A stretch of DNA of 64,000 bases from Citrobacter sp. 18056 (GTDB taxonomy: Bacteria; Pseudomonadota; Gammaproteobacteria; Enterobacterales; Enterobacteriaceae): positions 54,566 to 118,565 of the forward strand of contig CACSJR010000017.1 of the NCBI GenBank assembly GCA_902706235.1, written 5' to 3'. Shown one piece after another: positions 20,203 through 28,611 of this stretch; within the stretch, counting starts at the first letter, position 1; the number at the start of each line of letters is the position of its first letter. The notes under the pieces are model-generated. The model was not told where the DNA came from and did not search any database. It was given only the letters and a program-made list of their open reading frames with translations. A program made the position numbers and the translations under genes.

Positions 20203-20330
20203 GTACATTTACGTTGGTCTCTGCCGTACATTGGCAGAGGCTTTCGCCCATGGCAATTGCACAAGCCCCTGATGTTTCGCTATCATCATGAGGTATTCCT
20301 CTGATACCTCGCTGGCGGTACTTCCTGGCT

Positions 20331-20474
20331 ATGAGCAAAATCGAAATTGCCCTGACAATTCTGGTGCTGGTTTTACTTGGACTGGGCATCTGGTTCATTT
20401 TGAGCGATCAAATTTGGGTCATGGTCAGCTACCTTGAAACCCTTCTCTACCCCGATATCGTCACGCCTGAATAA
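20331..20474 (+). CDS. Predicted small membrane protein, 47 residues
   Basis: A short frame starting MSKIEIALTILVLVLLGLG has one strong membrane segment (about residues 5-25), then a mixed amphipathic tail (SDQIWVMVSYLETLLYP) and an acidic end. I do not recognise it as a named family. The ATG is preceded only by a weak GGCGG site. A 7-bp hairpin, GAGGTAT/ATACCTC (20290-20310), ends 20 bases before the start and may affect translation. The membrane pattern and low chance of so long a hydrophobic frame support it. It could instead be chance coding between the VirK-like gene and the islet. Confidence 0.55.
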   Translation: MSKIEIALTILVLVLLGLGIWFILSDQIWVMVSYLETLLYPDIVTPE

Positions 20475-20727
20475 TCCCTACGGTTACGCATATTCAAAAT
20501 TAAACAAGATGGTATTTGAATCAAATCACCTTGATGCATACCATTCTTTGCGGAACATAGTGCGGCGGGTTGCTTCTTCCTGACAGCACGTAGTATTACG
20601 TTTCAGGTCTGACTGACTCCACATCCCTGGACGCGCAACTTTCAGACCAAACCACCTCGCGGTGCTGCATATCCCTGTAAAGCCGCAAAAGTGAGTCCGA
20701 AAATATAATATTCATTGCAAGCTTTTC
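20475..20727 (+). ncRNA. Possible small RNA ending at an orphan terminator
   Basis: No protein of convincing length lies in these 250 bases, yet they run into a first-rate intrinsic terminator at 20728-20760, over 250 bases from the nearest upstream gene. Internal complementarity includes GGTCTGA/TCAGACC (about 20606-20652) and ATGGTAT/ATACCAT (about 20509-20543). A 24-codon frame starts at 20509 without a good ribosome site. The 5' end is unknown and the boundaries are approximate. The region may be an unannotated sRNA or the tail of the 47-residue gene's transcript. Confidence 0.4.
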
Positions 20728-20760
20728 CCCTTTGCCCTGCGAAGCGAAGGGTTTTTTTTT
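20728..20760 (+). terminator. Orphan intrinsic terminator
   Basis: CCCTTTGC and GCGAAGGG pair over 8 bp with one G-T pair around an eight-base loop, and are followed by nine T. Confidence 0.88.
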
Positions 20761-21136
20761 GCGTTTTTTAAGAGCATACATTTCAAGATACAACTAATGC
20801 CACATGTTTAATGCTGTTTAATATTTCATGTCCTGATTAAAAAAGCTCTCCCCTCCAATACCGCTCAGTCATTCGAATTTAAATTCTCACCGAGCATTAA
20901 ATACGAGACGCAGTTGGAATTCTAACTCATCACGTTTTAACGCTCCAGTGCATTAATTTCGTGTTAACGGTGCATTGCGAAATGTTTATGGGTGCGTGAA
21001 TTATTTGTGACAATTTATTTATGGGTAAAATTTATCGTCGCCATCCAGAAATAAACAGGATTTATTGGGGGGCGACATTACTGCAGTGTTAGCATTATCT
21101 TTTGTGAAATACCATTGGGTTTGTATCCTTCATTTT
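20761..21136. other. A+T-rich promoter region of the c-di-GMP gene
   Basis: This 376-base stretch has no supported gene. It is A+T-rich and should carry the promoter and leader of the gene starting at 21137. I found no clear operator. Confidence 0.5.
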
Positions 21137-23911
21137 ATGAAAACTATAAACGCGTTCAAAATCGAGAAAAGAGCTCTCATTTTCTCTTTGTTAGCTATCA
21201 TTTTGATAGTCAATGCCGCTCTGCTATTACTCTCTTATCTTGACATGATTCGCAGCGCACGCTTCGCCATCTCTGACGTAGCTGTCGTAATCAATCAAAA
21301 TATTGAGAAAAATAAAAATATCTCGACGGCACTTGGGGATCTTGTTGCTCTTTCCAGTAATGATATTGCCGGGAAATTGGGTTCCAGCGTTAATTTCAAA
21401 GAAAATGAATTAGACCCATCACTGTATCAGAAACATATAATGTTTGCCTCTGGTGAGGTGAGCGTTAACGATCGAAAAATATCTGCGATTCTCAATTCAT
21501 TTTGGAATAGCCTTAGTGATGAAAACAAAACATCTTACTGGACTTATTTCTTCAGCGCGAATCTTAACTACGCATACAGTTTTGAAGCGGTAAAGAAAAA
21601 CGGATATAAATTCACATCACCTCACCTGGCAATCAGTTCATATTTAGACGAAGTCTCCAGGAAAGTTAAAGCTGAAAAAGCATTTCTGGTATCAGAACGT
21701 CTTTACAGCGATGTTTATACCGATTCACTAACCGGACTTCCGGTTATTACGTTCAGCGTGCCTGTTATTTCAAACAATCTAAATTATAATAAAAGCAGCA
21801 TTGAAGGAATTATCTCCACCGATTATACCTCCAAAGACCTGTCTGAGTTGTTTAATAAATACTTCATCCAAACCGGTATCACTCCCTCCTCTTATCAACT
21901 TACTCTGCAGAGCAGACGCGGTGGTCCAGATCTGGCGATAACGCCTACAAAAATAGATTATACCCCTTTCCCAATTGTGCAAATACCATTTACGGCGGGC
22001 TTTATCATCAACGCGAAGGTCGGTGTATATAATGTCCTGCACCACAGACCATGGCGATTCGTCTTTACTAATCTTATCCTGCTGATTTTTTTCGCTTCGT
22101 CAATAAATGCGTACCGCAATATCATGAACATGTTGAAACGACTCAGCTACGACTCGTTGACCCGTGCATTCTCCAGGGAAGGCGGGGAGGTCATCATCAA
22201 CTCTATGTCCGCACATGAATCCTGGATAATCGTGGCGGTGGATCTGGATTTGTTCAAGGATATCAATGACACCTACGGGCATCATATCGGTGACCTTTCT
22301 CTGGCGTATTTCTCTGATACGCTAATCAGGACGTTGCGAGCTTCTGATACGATTATTCGCATGGGGGGAGACGAGTTCCTGCTGCTGATGCCATGGTGTA
22401 ACTATTCGTCAGCCAGTGCGCTAATGCAGCAGGCACAGAAAAAGCTCAAACATTTTCAATATGACAGTATTACTATCCCAATTTCGTGCTCATATGGCAT
22501 CCAGGAATTTACCGGTGATTTTGCCAAGGATTGTCAAATCGCCGACGAAAAGCTATACGTCATGAAGAATCGACCGACCCGCCTACCGAGCCGTGAGAAA
22601 GTCACACCGGCTGAAAAGCTTCCGCACCCCATGCTGGAGAAGGATGTCGAAACCGGCTCTCTGACGATATCCGGGTTGCGCCATCATCCTGAATACCTGG
22701 ATAACCGTAGCGTTCTGATGCTGGTCCATCTTAGTAACCACTCTTCGCTTACTAACCTGTTGGGCCAGGATTATGGCCGCTCATTAATGAAATATATGAT
22801 TTCACGCATCACGGATACTTTCCCGGAAGACATCATCATTTGCCGTGAACGCATGGATAAGCTTGTGGTTATTCTCCCTCCCGTCAAAACGGTGGAGCAA
22901 CTCAGCTTATGGAAGCAAAAAGCACATTCGCTCTTCAGTATTAAGGATATGCCAAATATCGGCCAACATGAATTGCGTATCGAAGGTAACGCCGGTCTGG
23001 CGGAGGAAGCTCTAACACCTGAAAACCTTGATGAAGTTTTACGCTATGCGGGCATCGCCCTGCATCATGCCCGCCGCGAGGGTAATGGCAAAGTAACCCT
23101 TTTCACTCCGGACATGCATGCCTCCGGACTGCTGCATATTCAGCTACATGAACAACTGAGCCACGCACTTGAGCGCGAAGAGTTCTATCTTGTGATGCAG
23201 CCAATTGTTGGATTGGATGGAAATACGGAATGTCGCGAAGGTGAATGTCTGGTGCGCTGGGAAAGCCCGGTGCTGGGGAATGTGCCGCCGGATCAATTTA
23301 TCACAATAGCGGAAGATACAGGCCTCATAATTCCACTGGGTGAATGGATCATTAACAATGCTTGCCGCGAGCTGGCCGCCCTGATGGCTCGCGGCAACTG
23401 CGAAGATTTCAAACTGCATATTAATATCTCCCCCATCCAGCTACAAGCGAATGAGTTCGCAGAAGTAGTGGTTGAGTCACTCCGACAGCATGGATTACAG
23501 GGTTATAATCTTTGCATCGAAATTACCGAGGGTGTTTTGGTTGGCAGTGGAACCAATACTTGCCGACATCTGAATGTCTTACGTGAAATCGGCGTCACTA
23601 TCTCCCTGGATGACTTCGGTTCAGGTTATTCCAGTCTTTCTTATCTGCATACGCTCCCGTTTGATCAACTTAAAATTGACCGCCAGTTTGTCAGTGGTGT
23701 AATGGAAGATAGCCGAAGCGAATCGGTGATAAATTCCGTGTTGAGTCTTTCAAAAAGCTTTGGCGTTCCCTTAGTTGCTGAGGGGATTGAAGATCAGGAA
23801 ACGGGTGATAAATTACACGCCATGGGTTGTCTGCTTGCACAGGGCTATCACTATGGGCGACCGAAGCCGTTCAGCGAATGGCATATTGATAACGGTCAAA
23901 TCGCTTTATAG
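21137..23911 (+). CDS. Membrane c-di-GMP protein: GGDEF, degenerate GGDEF, EAL
   Basis: A 924-residue predicted cyclic di-GMP enzyme. TM1 (about 13-35) and TM2 (about 306-324) flank a periplasmic sensor domain of some 265 residues that resembles GAPES-type sensors. A GGDEF domain follows with intact GGDEF (410-414) and an RxxD inhibitory site (401-404). Next is a GGDEF-like domain with ERMDK at 571-575 in place of the motif (about 505-660). The EAL domain (about 670-924) reads ECL (703-705) but keeps Asn763, Glu795, Asp825-Asp826, Lys846, Glu882 and Gln902. Both synthesis and breakdown are possible. The ATG at 21137 is preferred over a TTG at 21065. Base composition is lower in G+C than the flanks, suggesting transfer. 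Confidence 0.88.
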   Translation: MKTINAFKIEKRALIFSLLAIILIVNAALLLLSYLDMIRSARFAISDVAVVINQNIEKNKNISTALGDLVALSSNDIAGKLGSSVNFKENELDPSLYQKHIMFASGEVSVNDRKISAILNSFWNSLSDENKTSYWTYFFSANLNYAYSFEAVKKNGYKFTSPHLAISSYLDEVSRKVKAEKAFLVSERLYSDVYTDSLTGLPVITFSVPVISNNLNYNKSSIEGIISTDYTSKDLSELFNKYFIQTGITPSSYQLTLQSRRGGPDLAITPTKIDYTPFPIVQIPFTAGFIINAKVGVYNVLHHRPWRFVFTNLILLIFFASSINAYRNIMNMLKRLSYDSLTRAFSREGGEVIINSMSAHESWIIVAVDLDLFKDINDTYGHHIGDLSLAYFSDTLIRTLRASDTIIRMGGDEFLLLMPWCNYSSASALMQQAQKKLKHFQYDSITIPISCSYGIQEFTGDFAKDCQIADEKLYVMKNRPTRLPSREKVTPAEKLPHPMLEKDVETGSLTISGLRHHPEYLDNRSVLMLVHLSNHSSLTNLLGQDYGRSLMKYMISRITDTFPEDIIICRERMDKLVVILPPVKTVEQLSLWKQKAHSLFSIKDMPNIGQHELRIEGNAGLAEEALTPENLDEVLRYAGIALHHARREGNGKVTLFTPDMHASGLLHIQLHEQLSHALEREEFYLVMQPIVGLDGNTECREGECLVRWESPVLGNVPPDQFITIAEDTGLIIPLGEWIINNACRELAALMARGNCEDFKLHINISPIQLQANEFAEVVVESLRQHGLQGYNLCIEITEGVLVGSGTNTCRHLNVLREIGVTISLDDFGSGYSSLSYLHTLPFDQLKIDRQFVSGVMEDSRSESVINSVLSLSKSFGVPLVAEGIEDQETGDKLHAMGCLLAQGYHYGRPKPFSEWHIDNGQIAL

Positions 23912-23916
23912 TTAAT

Positions 23917-23944
23917 AATGGGCTCTATTCAAATAGAGCCCATT
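23917..23944 (+). terminator. 13-bp hairpin after the c-di-GMP gene
   Basis: AATGGGCTCTATT and AATAGAGCCCATT form a perfect stem with a two-base loop, six bases past the stop. No T-run follows, so termination strength is uncertain. Confidence 0.6.
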
Positions 23945-24127
23945 AATCGCAGCGTTACACGGATGCACCTAAGTAGAGAACCGCTGCCTGTCAGACCACT
24001 TAACATACTGTTATCCAGAAGCTCAACGTGGGTTTTACACACAACAGGGGTGACAGCAGCTTCTTAAGAGCAACGGCTAACCATTACCTGTATCGCCAGA
24101 ACGCAAGGGATAGCGGATGTGTTAAAT

Positions 24128-24574
24128 TTATTTTGGTACCCTAAGAACCTGACCAGGATAAATTTTATCGGGGCTTTTCAACATAGGTTTATTGGCATCG
24201 AAAATTTTGTTGTACTGATTAGCATCACCATAAACTTGTTTAGAAATGCCACTCAGGGTATCGCCGGTTTTCACCGTGTAGTACTGACTTTCTGTAGCCG
24301 TATCTTTTACCGTAACGTTATCTTCCACTCCTGCAATCCCTGCCACGTTACCGACAGCAATCAGAATTTTTTCTTTTGCTTCCTGGCTTAAACCTTCGCC
24401 GGTAACAACAGCTTTACCATCTTCAACCTTCACATCAATTTTATCGGCATCCTGTAATCCATTCTTCTTGAGGTGCTCTTTAAGGAGTTCGTTTTGATCC
24501 GCGGCATGTGCCGTACCGGTGACCGCCTCGAGTATCTTTTCACCCGCTTCTTTTACGAAACTGATTAAACCCAT
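24128..24574 (-). CDS. Kbp-like BON-LysM protein
   Basis: A 148-residue protein like E. coli Kbp (YgaU), a cytoplasmic K+-binding protein with a BON domain (about 22-88, [22 protein letters not shown]) and a LysM domain (about 97-146, [26 protein letters not shown]). The start [14 protein letters not shown] matches the family, and an AGGAGG site precedes the ATG. In E. coli the gene lies elsewhere, near ygaM, so this is a relocated copy or a paralog. It has no neighbours in an operon. Potassium sensing is inferred from the family. Confidence 0.87.
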   Translation of the reverse strand: MGLISFVKEAGEKILEAVTGTAHAADQNELLKEHLKKNGLQDADKIDVKVEDGKAVVTGEGLSQEAKEKILIAVGNVAGIAGVEDNVTVKDTATESQYYTVKTGDTLSGISKQVYGDANQYNKIFDANKPMLKSPDKIYPGQVLRVPK

Positions 24575-24851
24575 ACATCCTCCTGCTCATAATGAGATTC
24601 ACCATTCAGTTTAGCAGAGGCCTGAGACAAGAGGGATGGACAGTTGGTACTGCCACATTAATCTTATCGATTTAACCTGAAGAATGATTTCCGCTTCAAG
24701 CATGAAGCGCACTTGCGTCGAATGCGCGAGGAGCGGACTTTTAAAGCATTAACTTAGCGAATGTACTCTCAGTTCCAGGCGGGGGGCTAATTCGTACGGA
24801 TGCCGGAATATTTCAGAAAGAGAGACTCACTTTAGCGGTTTTTCACAAACA

Positions 24852-25412
24852 TCATATTGTGAGATTAAAGACGTTCTTAAACGCTTTTTTCCCACTTTTG
24901 GTAAAGAGAACTTCTCTGTAACCGCTCACTCTGGATATCCACTGATTTTGCTCGAATGTCGCCAGCAACACCGCGCCTGCGCTTCCGCCAAGATGATACC
25001 TCCGCTCACTCCAGTCCAGACACCCGCACGCACACTTGCGCCTGGTTTGAGGAATAAAATTGATACCAAGCCCCTGAAACTTCTTGATTCCTAAGGATGA
25101 CAATACATCACGCTCAGGTAGTAACCACGCCTGCTCGACCATAAAATCATATATACCTACCGCCACTTCACCCGCCAGATGGTCATAACACGTTCTCGCC
25201 TTACGCAAATGTACCGGAGTTCTGGTATTCAACTTTGGCTCTGTTTTCATTGAAATCCCCATCAAGGTTTCAAGTAGTGCAGCAATGTCTTGTCCAGACA
25301 GCCTGTAATAACGATGACGCCCCTGAGATAAACAACTTACCAGCTTGTTTTGCAGGAGTTTTGCCAGGTGAGCACTTGCTGTTGAGGGAGCAATGTTAGC
25401 AACAGCGCTTAG
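24852..25412 (-). pseudogene. ArsR-type regulator lacking its N-terminus
   Basis: The encoded sequence from [20 protein letters not shown] onward is a clear ArsR winged helix (recognition helix APSTASAHLAKL, wing GRHRYYRL) followed by a C-terminal domain with a cysteine pair (KCACGCLDW). The first helices normally found before this point are missing; instead the frame reads into the ACT-domain gene in another phase (residues of the type [11 protein letters not shown]). An open frame of 227 codons survives to 25535, so a chimeric protein could be made, but its start has no ribosome site. Best read as a deletion remnant. Confidence 0.7.
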
Positions 25413-25542
25413 CGTGACTTTGTTGGTCTGTGGTAAAAACTCCGCCACCTTCAAGCCCAATCCCGTGCTGACCAAGCGTAGAACCCAACAACGCAAGGCC
25501 GCCCGGCAAGTTGTCAAAAACGACATGAATATCATACATTCT
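25396..25542 (-). pseudogene. 5' fragment of an ACT-domain protein gene
   Basis: The frame starting at 25542 encodes [18 protein letters not shown] and [16 protein letters not shown], the first half of a small amino-acid-binding ACT domain protein. After SHA it runs KRCC and stops, where intact relatives should continue for 80 or more residues. The break coincides with the point at which ArsR similarity begins in another frame (about 25412), so one deletion explains both. The start overlaps the ABM stop by 11 bases, which suggests an ancestral ABM-ACT-ArsR operon. Confidence 0.65.
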
Positions 25543-25855
25543 GACCACTCCTGTTTTCAGACGAATACTCGCGCAATACATTCGCGACTCTTATTCTGTA
25601 ATGGGAAAAGATTGTTTGCTGTCCCTCTTGTTGCGCCGCCTGATGTCGCATGTTTTTTTTCCATTCGATTACTGCCTCTTCGTTTTCCCACCACGAAAGC
25701 GAGAGAACTTTTCCCTCGGTACTCAGGCTCCGAAACCGTTCGATTGAAATGAAGCCTTTTACATTATCGAGCTCGGGCCGAAGGTCATCCGCAAGTTGTA
25801 GATACCTTGCCTGATGTTTTGGAACTGCTTCTGCTTCAAAAAGGACTGCAATCAT
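25532..25855 (-). CDS. ABM-domain (antibiotic biosynthesis monooxygenase-like) protein
   Basis: A 107-residue protein with a single ABM ferredoxin-like fold: [19 protein letters not shown], the conserved F.S.ERF ([10 protein letters not shown]), and [21 protein letters not shown]. Such dimeric proteins act as quinone or haem monooxygenases, or have unknown roles in oxidative stress. A GAGGAG site precedes the ATG. The 3' end overlaps the ACT fragment, so it was probably the first gene of a three-gene operon now broken by deletion. Substrate is unknown. Confidence 0.82.
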   Translation of the reverse strand: MIAVLFEAEAVPKHQARYLQLADDLRPELDNVKGFISIERFRSLSTEGKVLSLSWWENEEAVIEWKKNMRHQAAQQEGQQTIFSHYRIRVANVLREYSSENRSGQNV

Positions 25856-26272
25856 AACTATCTCCTCATTGTGAACGACCCCACTATAGTGAGAGAAATA
25901 ATTGATGCTTCGTTGGCAAACGAAATGTTGATGAATGTTACCTGACTCTTATTCCCCTGCCATAAGAGATGTACTGAGGCGGTGGTAGGCGAATCTGTAA
26001 GGTCCACTCCTGGTACAAAGAGGTTTTCTCCAGAACGGAGAAACGCCTGCGTGTAGTAAAGATTTTGCCCAACCATTGTTCGGACATAAGCCAGAAAATA
26101 TGACCAAACAATGCCTGGATAAACGGCAAAACGAGGACGAGACGATCTACATTTTTCGTGTAAAAAAAATGTTAAGACCGATTTTGATGTGATATAAAAG
26201 AAAACAGGTCGGTCGTGAAAGTGAGGGGAATTTTCACGCTGATGCTGTAAGTCACTGATGTGGCTTACAAAT
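25856..26272. other. Intergenic region with a CACTATAGTG palindrome
   Basis: No supported gene lies between the ABM start and SdsR. Just upstream of the ABM ribosome site is the perfect palindrome CACTATAGTG (25882-25891), and a second partly symmetric element TTCGTTGGCAAACGAA lies near 25910-25925. Either may be an operator for the lost ArsR-type regulator. The rest is featureless. Confidence 0.45.
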
Positions 26273-26377
26273 AAAAAGAGACCGAATACGATTCCTGTAT
26301 TCGGTCCAGGGAAATGGCTCTTGGGAGAGAGCCGTGCGCTAAAAGTTGGCATTCATGCAGGCTAAAATCGCCTTGCC
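26273..26377 (-). ncRNA. sdsR: sRNA SdsR (RyeB)
   Basis: SdsR is an abundant sigma-S-dependent, Hfq-bound stationary-phase sRNA that represses ompD, mutS, tolC and others. On the minus strand, GGCAAGG opens the RNA, the conserved middle CAACTTTTAGCGCACGGCTC and CCAAGAGCCATTTCCCTGGA follows, and the terminator ACCGAATACAGGAATCGTATTCGGT plus TTTTT ends it. A sigma-S-like -10, CTATTCT, lies just upstream of the 5' end. The location next to yebY matches E. coli and Salmonella. Length is about 105 nt. Confidence 0.93.
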
Positions 26378-26465
26378 CTTTAAGAATAGATGACCATGCC
26401 AGGTTTTCCAGTCCGCGACAAAAGTGGTCAGAAAAAAACCGTGAGCAAAGCGTCACAAAACGCAA

Positions 26466-26506
26466 AAACCGCAAGCTTTCATCAGAAAAACTTGCGGTTT
26501 TTTATT
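26466..26506. terminator. Bidirectional terminator between SraC and yebY
   Basis: AAACCGCAAG and CTTGCGGTTT form a 10-bp stem with a 15-base loop. TTTTTTATT follows on the + strand and TTTTTGCG on the minus strand, so it can serve both SraC and the yobA-yebZ-yebY operon. Confidence 0.85.
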
Positions 26507-26532
26507 ATATGTCAATCAGTTAGCGTTCCAGC

Positions 26533-26871
26533 TCAGCAGAGCTTTTCAGCGCGAGCGATAAACGGTGCCAGGCTCATCTTTTGGCCTTCATGCGCCGGAT
26601 CGTCGACCTGGATCACAGAAATCGGTTGGGCGTTGCTCTTCCCTTCCTTCACTTCCTGCTCAGCAACTTCATTCAGCGGATATTGCATCAGCGTGCTGGG
26701 GTTTATGGCATACAGTGCATTGCCCGGACGACAGGTCAGCATGACCTCTTCACGATTAAATGCCCACTGTTCTTTACCCATCTCAAAACGACTGACGGTT
26801 ATAATCTGCGGCGCCGCCAGTGCGGTTCCAGTTGTTGCCAATAACAACATTGATAAAACGAGTTTTTTCAT
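26533..26871 (-). CDS. yebY: Periplasmic DUF2511 protein YebY
   Basis: A 112-residue exported protein with a signal peptide (1-19, ending ALA) and the DUF2511 domain ([25 protein letters not shown]). Two cysteines, one near residue 50 and one at the C-terminus, may form a disulfide. It is last in the copC-copD-yebY operon, so a link to copper handling or delivery is inferred from context. Confidence 0.92.
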   Translation of the reverse strand: MKKLVLSMLLLATTGTALAAPQIITVSRFEMGKEQWAFNREEVMLTCRPGNALYAINPSTLMQYPLNEVAEQEVKEGKSNAQPISVIQVDDPAHEGQKMSLAPFIARAEKLC

Positions 26872-26887
26872 GATCCTGCCACTTAAT

Positions 26888-27757
26888 TCAGAACGGTTCC
26901 CAGGTTGCGAAGAGGCTTACCGCCGCCAGCACCAAAGCCCCTAAAATCATTTCCGCCTGCGTAGTGCGCACAAACAGCGTCTGTATGCGCTGTCTGTCTG
27001 TCGCCATTCGCGGCACCAGAACATACCTGTTCGCCAGGGCGATTACCACCATCAGCACCACTAACGCACATTTCACCAACAGCAGACGCCCATAGGCCGT
27101 ATCCGTCACCAGTTGCCCCTGAATCAGCCATGCATTAGCCATGCCGCTCAGGATCACCCCAATTACTGCCAGATGGCCCCAGCGGGAAAAACGCATCATG
27201 GTATTGATAGCCGAGGTGCGCCAGGGGCCCCGCACCAGGCGCAGGCTGTACAGGAACGGCAGCAGGCCACCAAACCAGGCACCCGCGCACAGAAGGTGCA
27301 CCGCGTGATTCATCCGCTGCAACCCGCCAACAATGCCATCGCGCATCGCCGCATGGCCTACGCCCGCCATGAGTAAAAATTGTGCAACGCACAGAATCAG
27401 CAACAGCGGTGCCAGCCGATGGGGTTTCAGACAAACAACGATTAGTGCTAACCACGTCAGCAGAATTTGCCACAGCCAGACGCTGCCAAAGCGCGTGCCC
27501 GCCACGGCGAGCCAGACATCAGGCTGCAGGACATCGCCCCAGCCGTTGCCCATTTGGCCGCCCTGTAGCATCAGCATTAACGTTGCCGTGACGGCGCTCA
27601 CCAGCAACGCAACGCGCACAAACGGCAGGAAGCGTTGCATCATCAGCCGACGCAGCTGAGGCGTCGCCCACCAGGCGCCATACAGCGCACAGCCGAAGGT
27701 GAGCATTACGGCAATGAAATGCAGGCCTCGCAGCCCGACATACACCGACGCCAGCAC
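26888..27757 (-). CDS. copD: Copper resistance D family membrane protein (YebZ/CopD)
   Basis: CopD proteins are inner-membrane partners of CopC and are thought to move copper inward. The 289-residue protein has about eight membrane segments, with conserved membrane histidines ([35 protein letters not shown]) typical of the family. It begins with GTG two bases after the copC stop, so translation is coupled. Confidence 0.92.
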   Translation of the reverse strand: MLASVYVGLRGLHFIAVMLTFGCALYGAWWATPQLRRLMMQRFLPFVRVALLVSAVTATLMLMLQGGQMGNGWGDVLQPDVWLAVAGTRFGSVWLWQILLTWLALIVVCLKPHRLAPLLLILCVAQFLLMAGVGHAAMRDGIVGGLQRMNHAVHLLCAGAWFGGLLPFLYSLRLVRGPWRTSAINTMMRFSRWGHLAVIGVILSGMANAWLIQGQLVTDTAYGRLLLVKCALVVLMVVIALANRYVLVPRMATDRQRIQTLFVRTTQAEMILGALVLAAVSLFATWEPF

Positions 27758-27759
27758 GG

Positions 27760-28134
27760 TTATTTCACGCTAAAGTGGTACTGGCCTTTAGTTTTGTGAC
27801 CGTCCACCGACACCACGTGCCAGTCAACGGTGTAATCGCCGGGCTTAAGAGACTGTTCGACCGGGACGATAAGCTGAGTGTTGTCTTTTTCATTGAGCTT
27901 CACAGCGCCAACAGGCACCTGCGCCTGTTGTGGACCCGTCAGCGTGACACCACTGAATTTCACTTCAACCCCTTCGGAATAGTTAAGGGTCAGCGCCTGC
28001 GGAGCCGCAGTGACCTGTGCGTCAGCAGCAGGATATTGATGTTTAAGATGGGCATGGGCGTAGGCCGCTGAAGTGGTAAAAACGCAGGTCAGGAAAATAC
28101 CGGTGCGCAGCGCGCGGGAGGCAATACGGTTCAT
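27760..28134 (-). CDS. yobA: Periplasmic copper-binding protein CopC (YobA)
   Basis: A 124-residue CopC-type cupredoxin-like protein with a signal peptide (1-26, ending AYA). The mature protein begins HAHLKHQYP, giving the N-terminal histidine brace, and the second copper histidine lies in DWHVVSVDGHKTKG. No methionine-rich Cu(I) site is seen, as in other short CopC proteins. It is the first gene of copC-copD-yebY. Confidence 0.93.
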   Translation of the reverse strand: MNRIASRALRTGIFLTCVFTTSAAYAHAHLKHQYPAADAQVTAAPQALTLNYSEGVEVKFSGVTLTGPQQAQVPVGAVKLNEKDNTQLIVPVEQSLKPGDYTVDWHVVSVDGHKTKGQYHFSVK

Positions 28135-28272
28135 TCTCTACATTCCCTTTTGTTATATATCTGGGTGAGAGAATAACCTCGTATAATGTTTACGTCGAGA
28201 TTCACCGCCGTTGGTCTTGCTATTTCTCGACACTCTTAGTACTTTCAGGCCCGATATCAGAAGGAGCCCAAG

Positions 28273-28503
28273 ATGAACACTAATCTGGCAAAACTTCCCC
28301 AGGATGAGATGGACAAAATTAATGTCGATTTGGCCGCCGCCGGGGTTGCATTTAAAGAGCGCTACAATATGCCTATCGTGGCAGAAGTGGTGGAACGTGA
28401 GCAGCCTACGCACCTTCGCGACTGGTTCCGCGAGCGTCTGATCGCGCATCGTCTGGCTTCGGTAAACTTGTCCCGTCTACCGTACGAACCGAAACAGAAG
28501 TAA
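28273..28503 (+). CDS. holE: DNA polymerase III theta subunit HolE
   Basis: HolE binds the proofreading subunit DnaQ in the polymerase III core and stabilises it. The 76-residue protein is nearly the E. coli sequence ([35 protein letters not shown]). The gene is divergent from the copC operon. An AAGGAG site precedes the ATG. Confidence 0.96.
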   Translation: MNTNLAKLPQDEMDKINVDLAAAGVAFKERYNMPIVAEVVEREQPTHLRDWFRERLIAHRLASVNLSRLPYEPKQK

Positions 28504-28611
28504 GAATTACTGACTGTTACACTTCCTTACACTACCACTGCTACAATCTTGAGAAAATTCTCATGTATGACTCAGGGACTCTGAGTCAGGAAAAGTGATA
28601 AGGAAGCCACT

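Larger units (their letters stand above)
26240..26506 (+). ncRNA. sraC: Antisense RNA SraC (RyeA)
   Basis: In E. coli SraC is made from the strand opposite SdsR and covers it fully. The + strand here keeps that layout and ends at a good terminator (26466-26506). The 5' end is only approximate; no promoter could be fixed. The two RNAs can pair over the full SdsR length. Confidence 0.5.

Noticed and set aside
20704..20709. TATAAT as promoter for the orphan transcript
   Set aside because: A start here would leave only about 45 bases before the end of the terminator, and no -35 box is seen at 16-18 bases.
21065..21136. TTG start for a longer c-di-GMP protein
   Set aside because: It would add 24 residues before the usual short cytoplasmic tail and first membrane helix, with no ribosome site.
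25858..26352. A 164-codon minus-strand frame across the SdsR region
   Set aside because: It runs through the SdsR terminator and promoter, has a basic and aromatic odd composition and no ribosome site. The sRNA explains the conservation.
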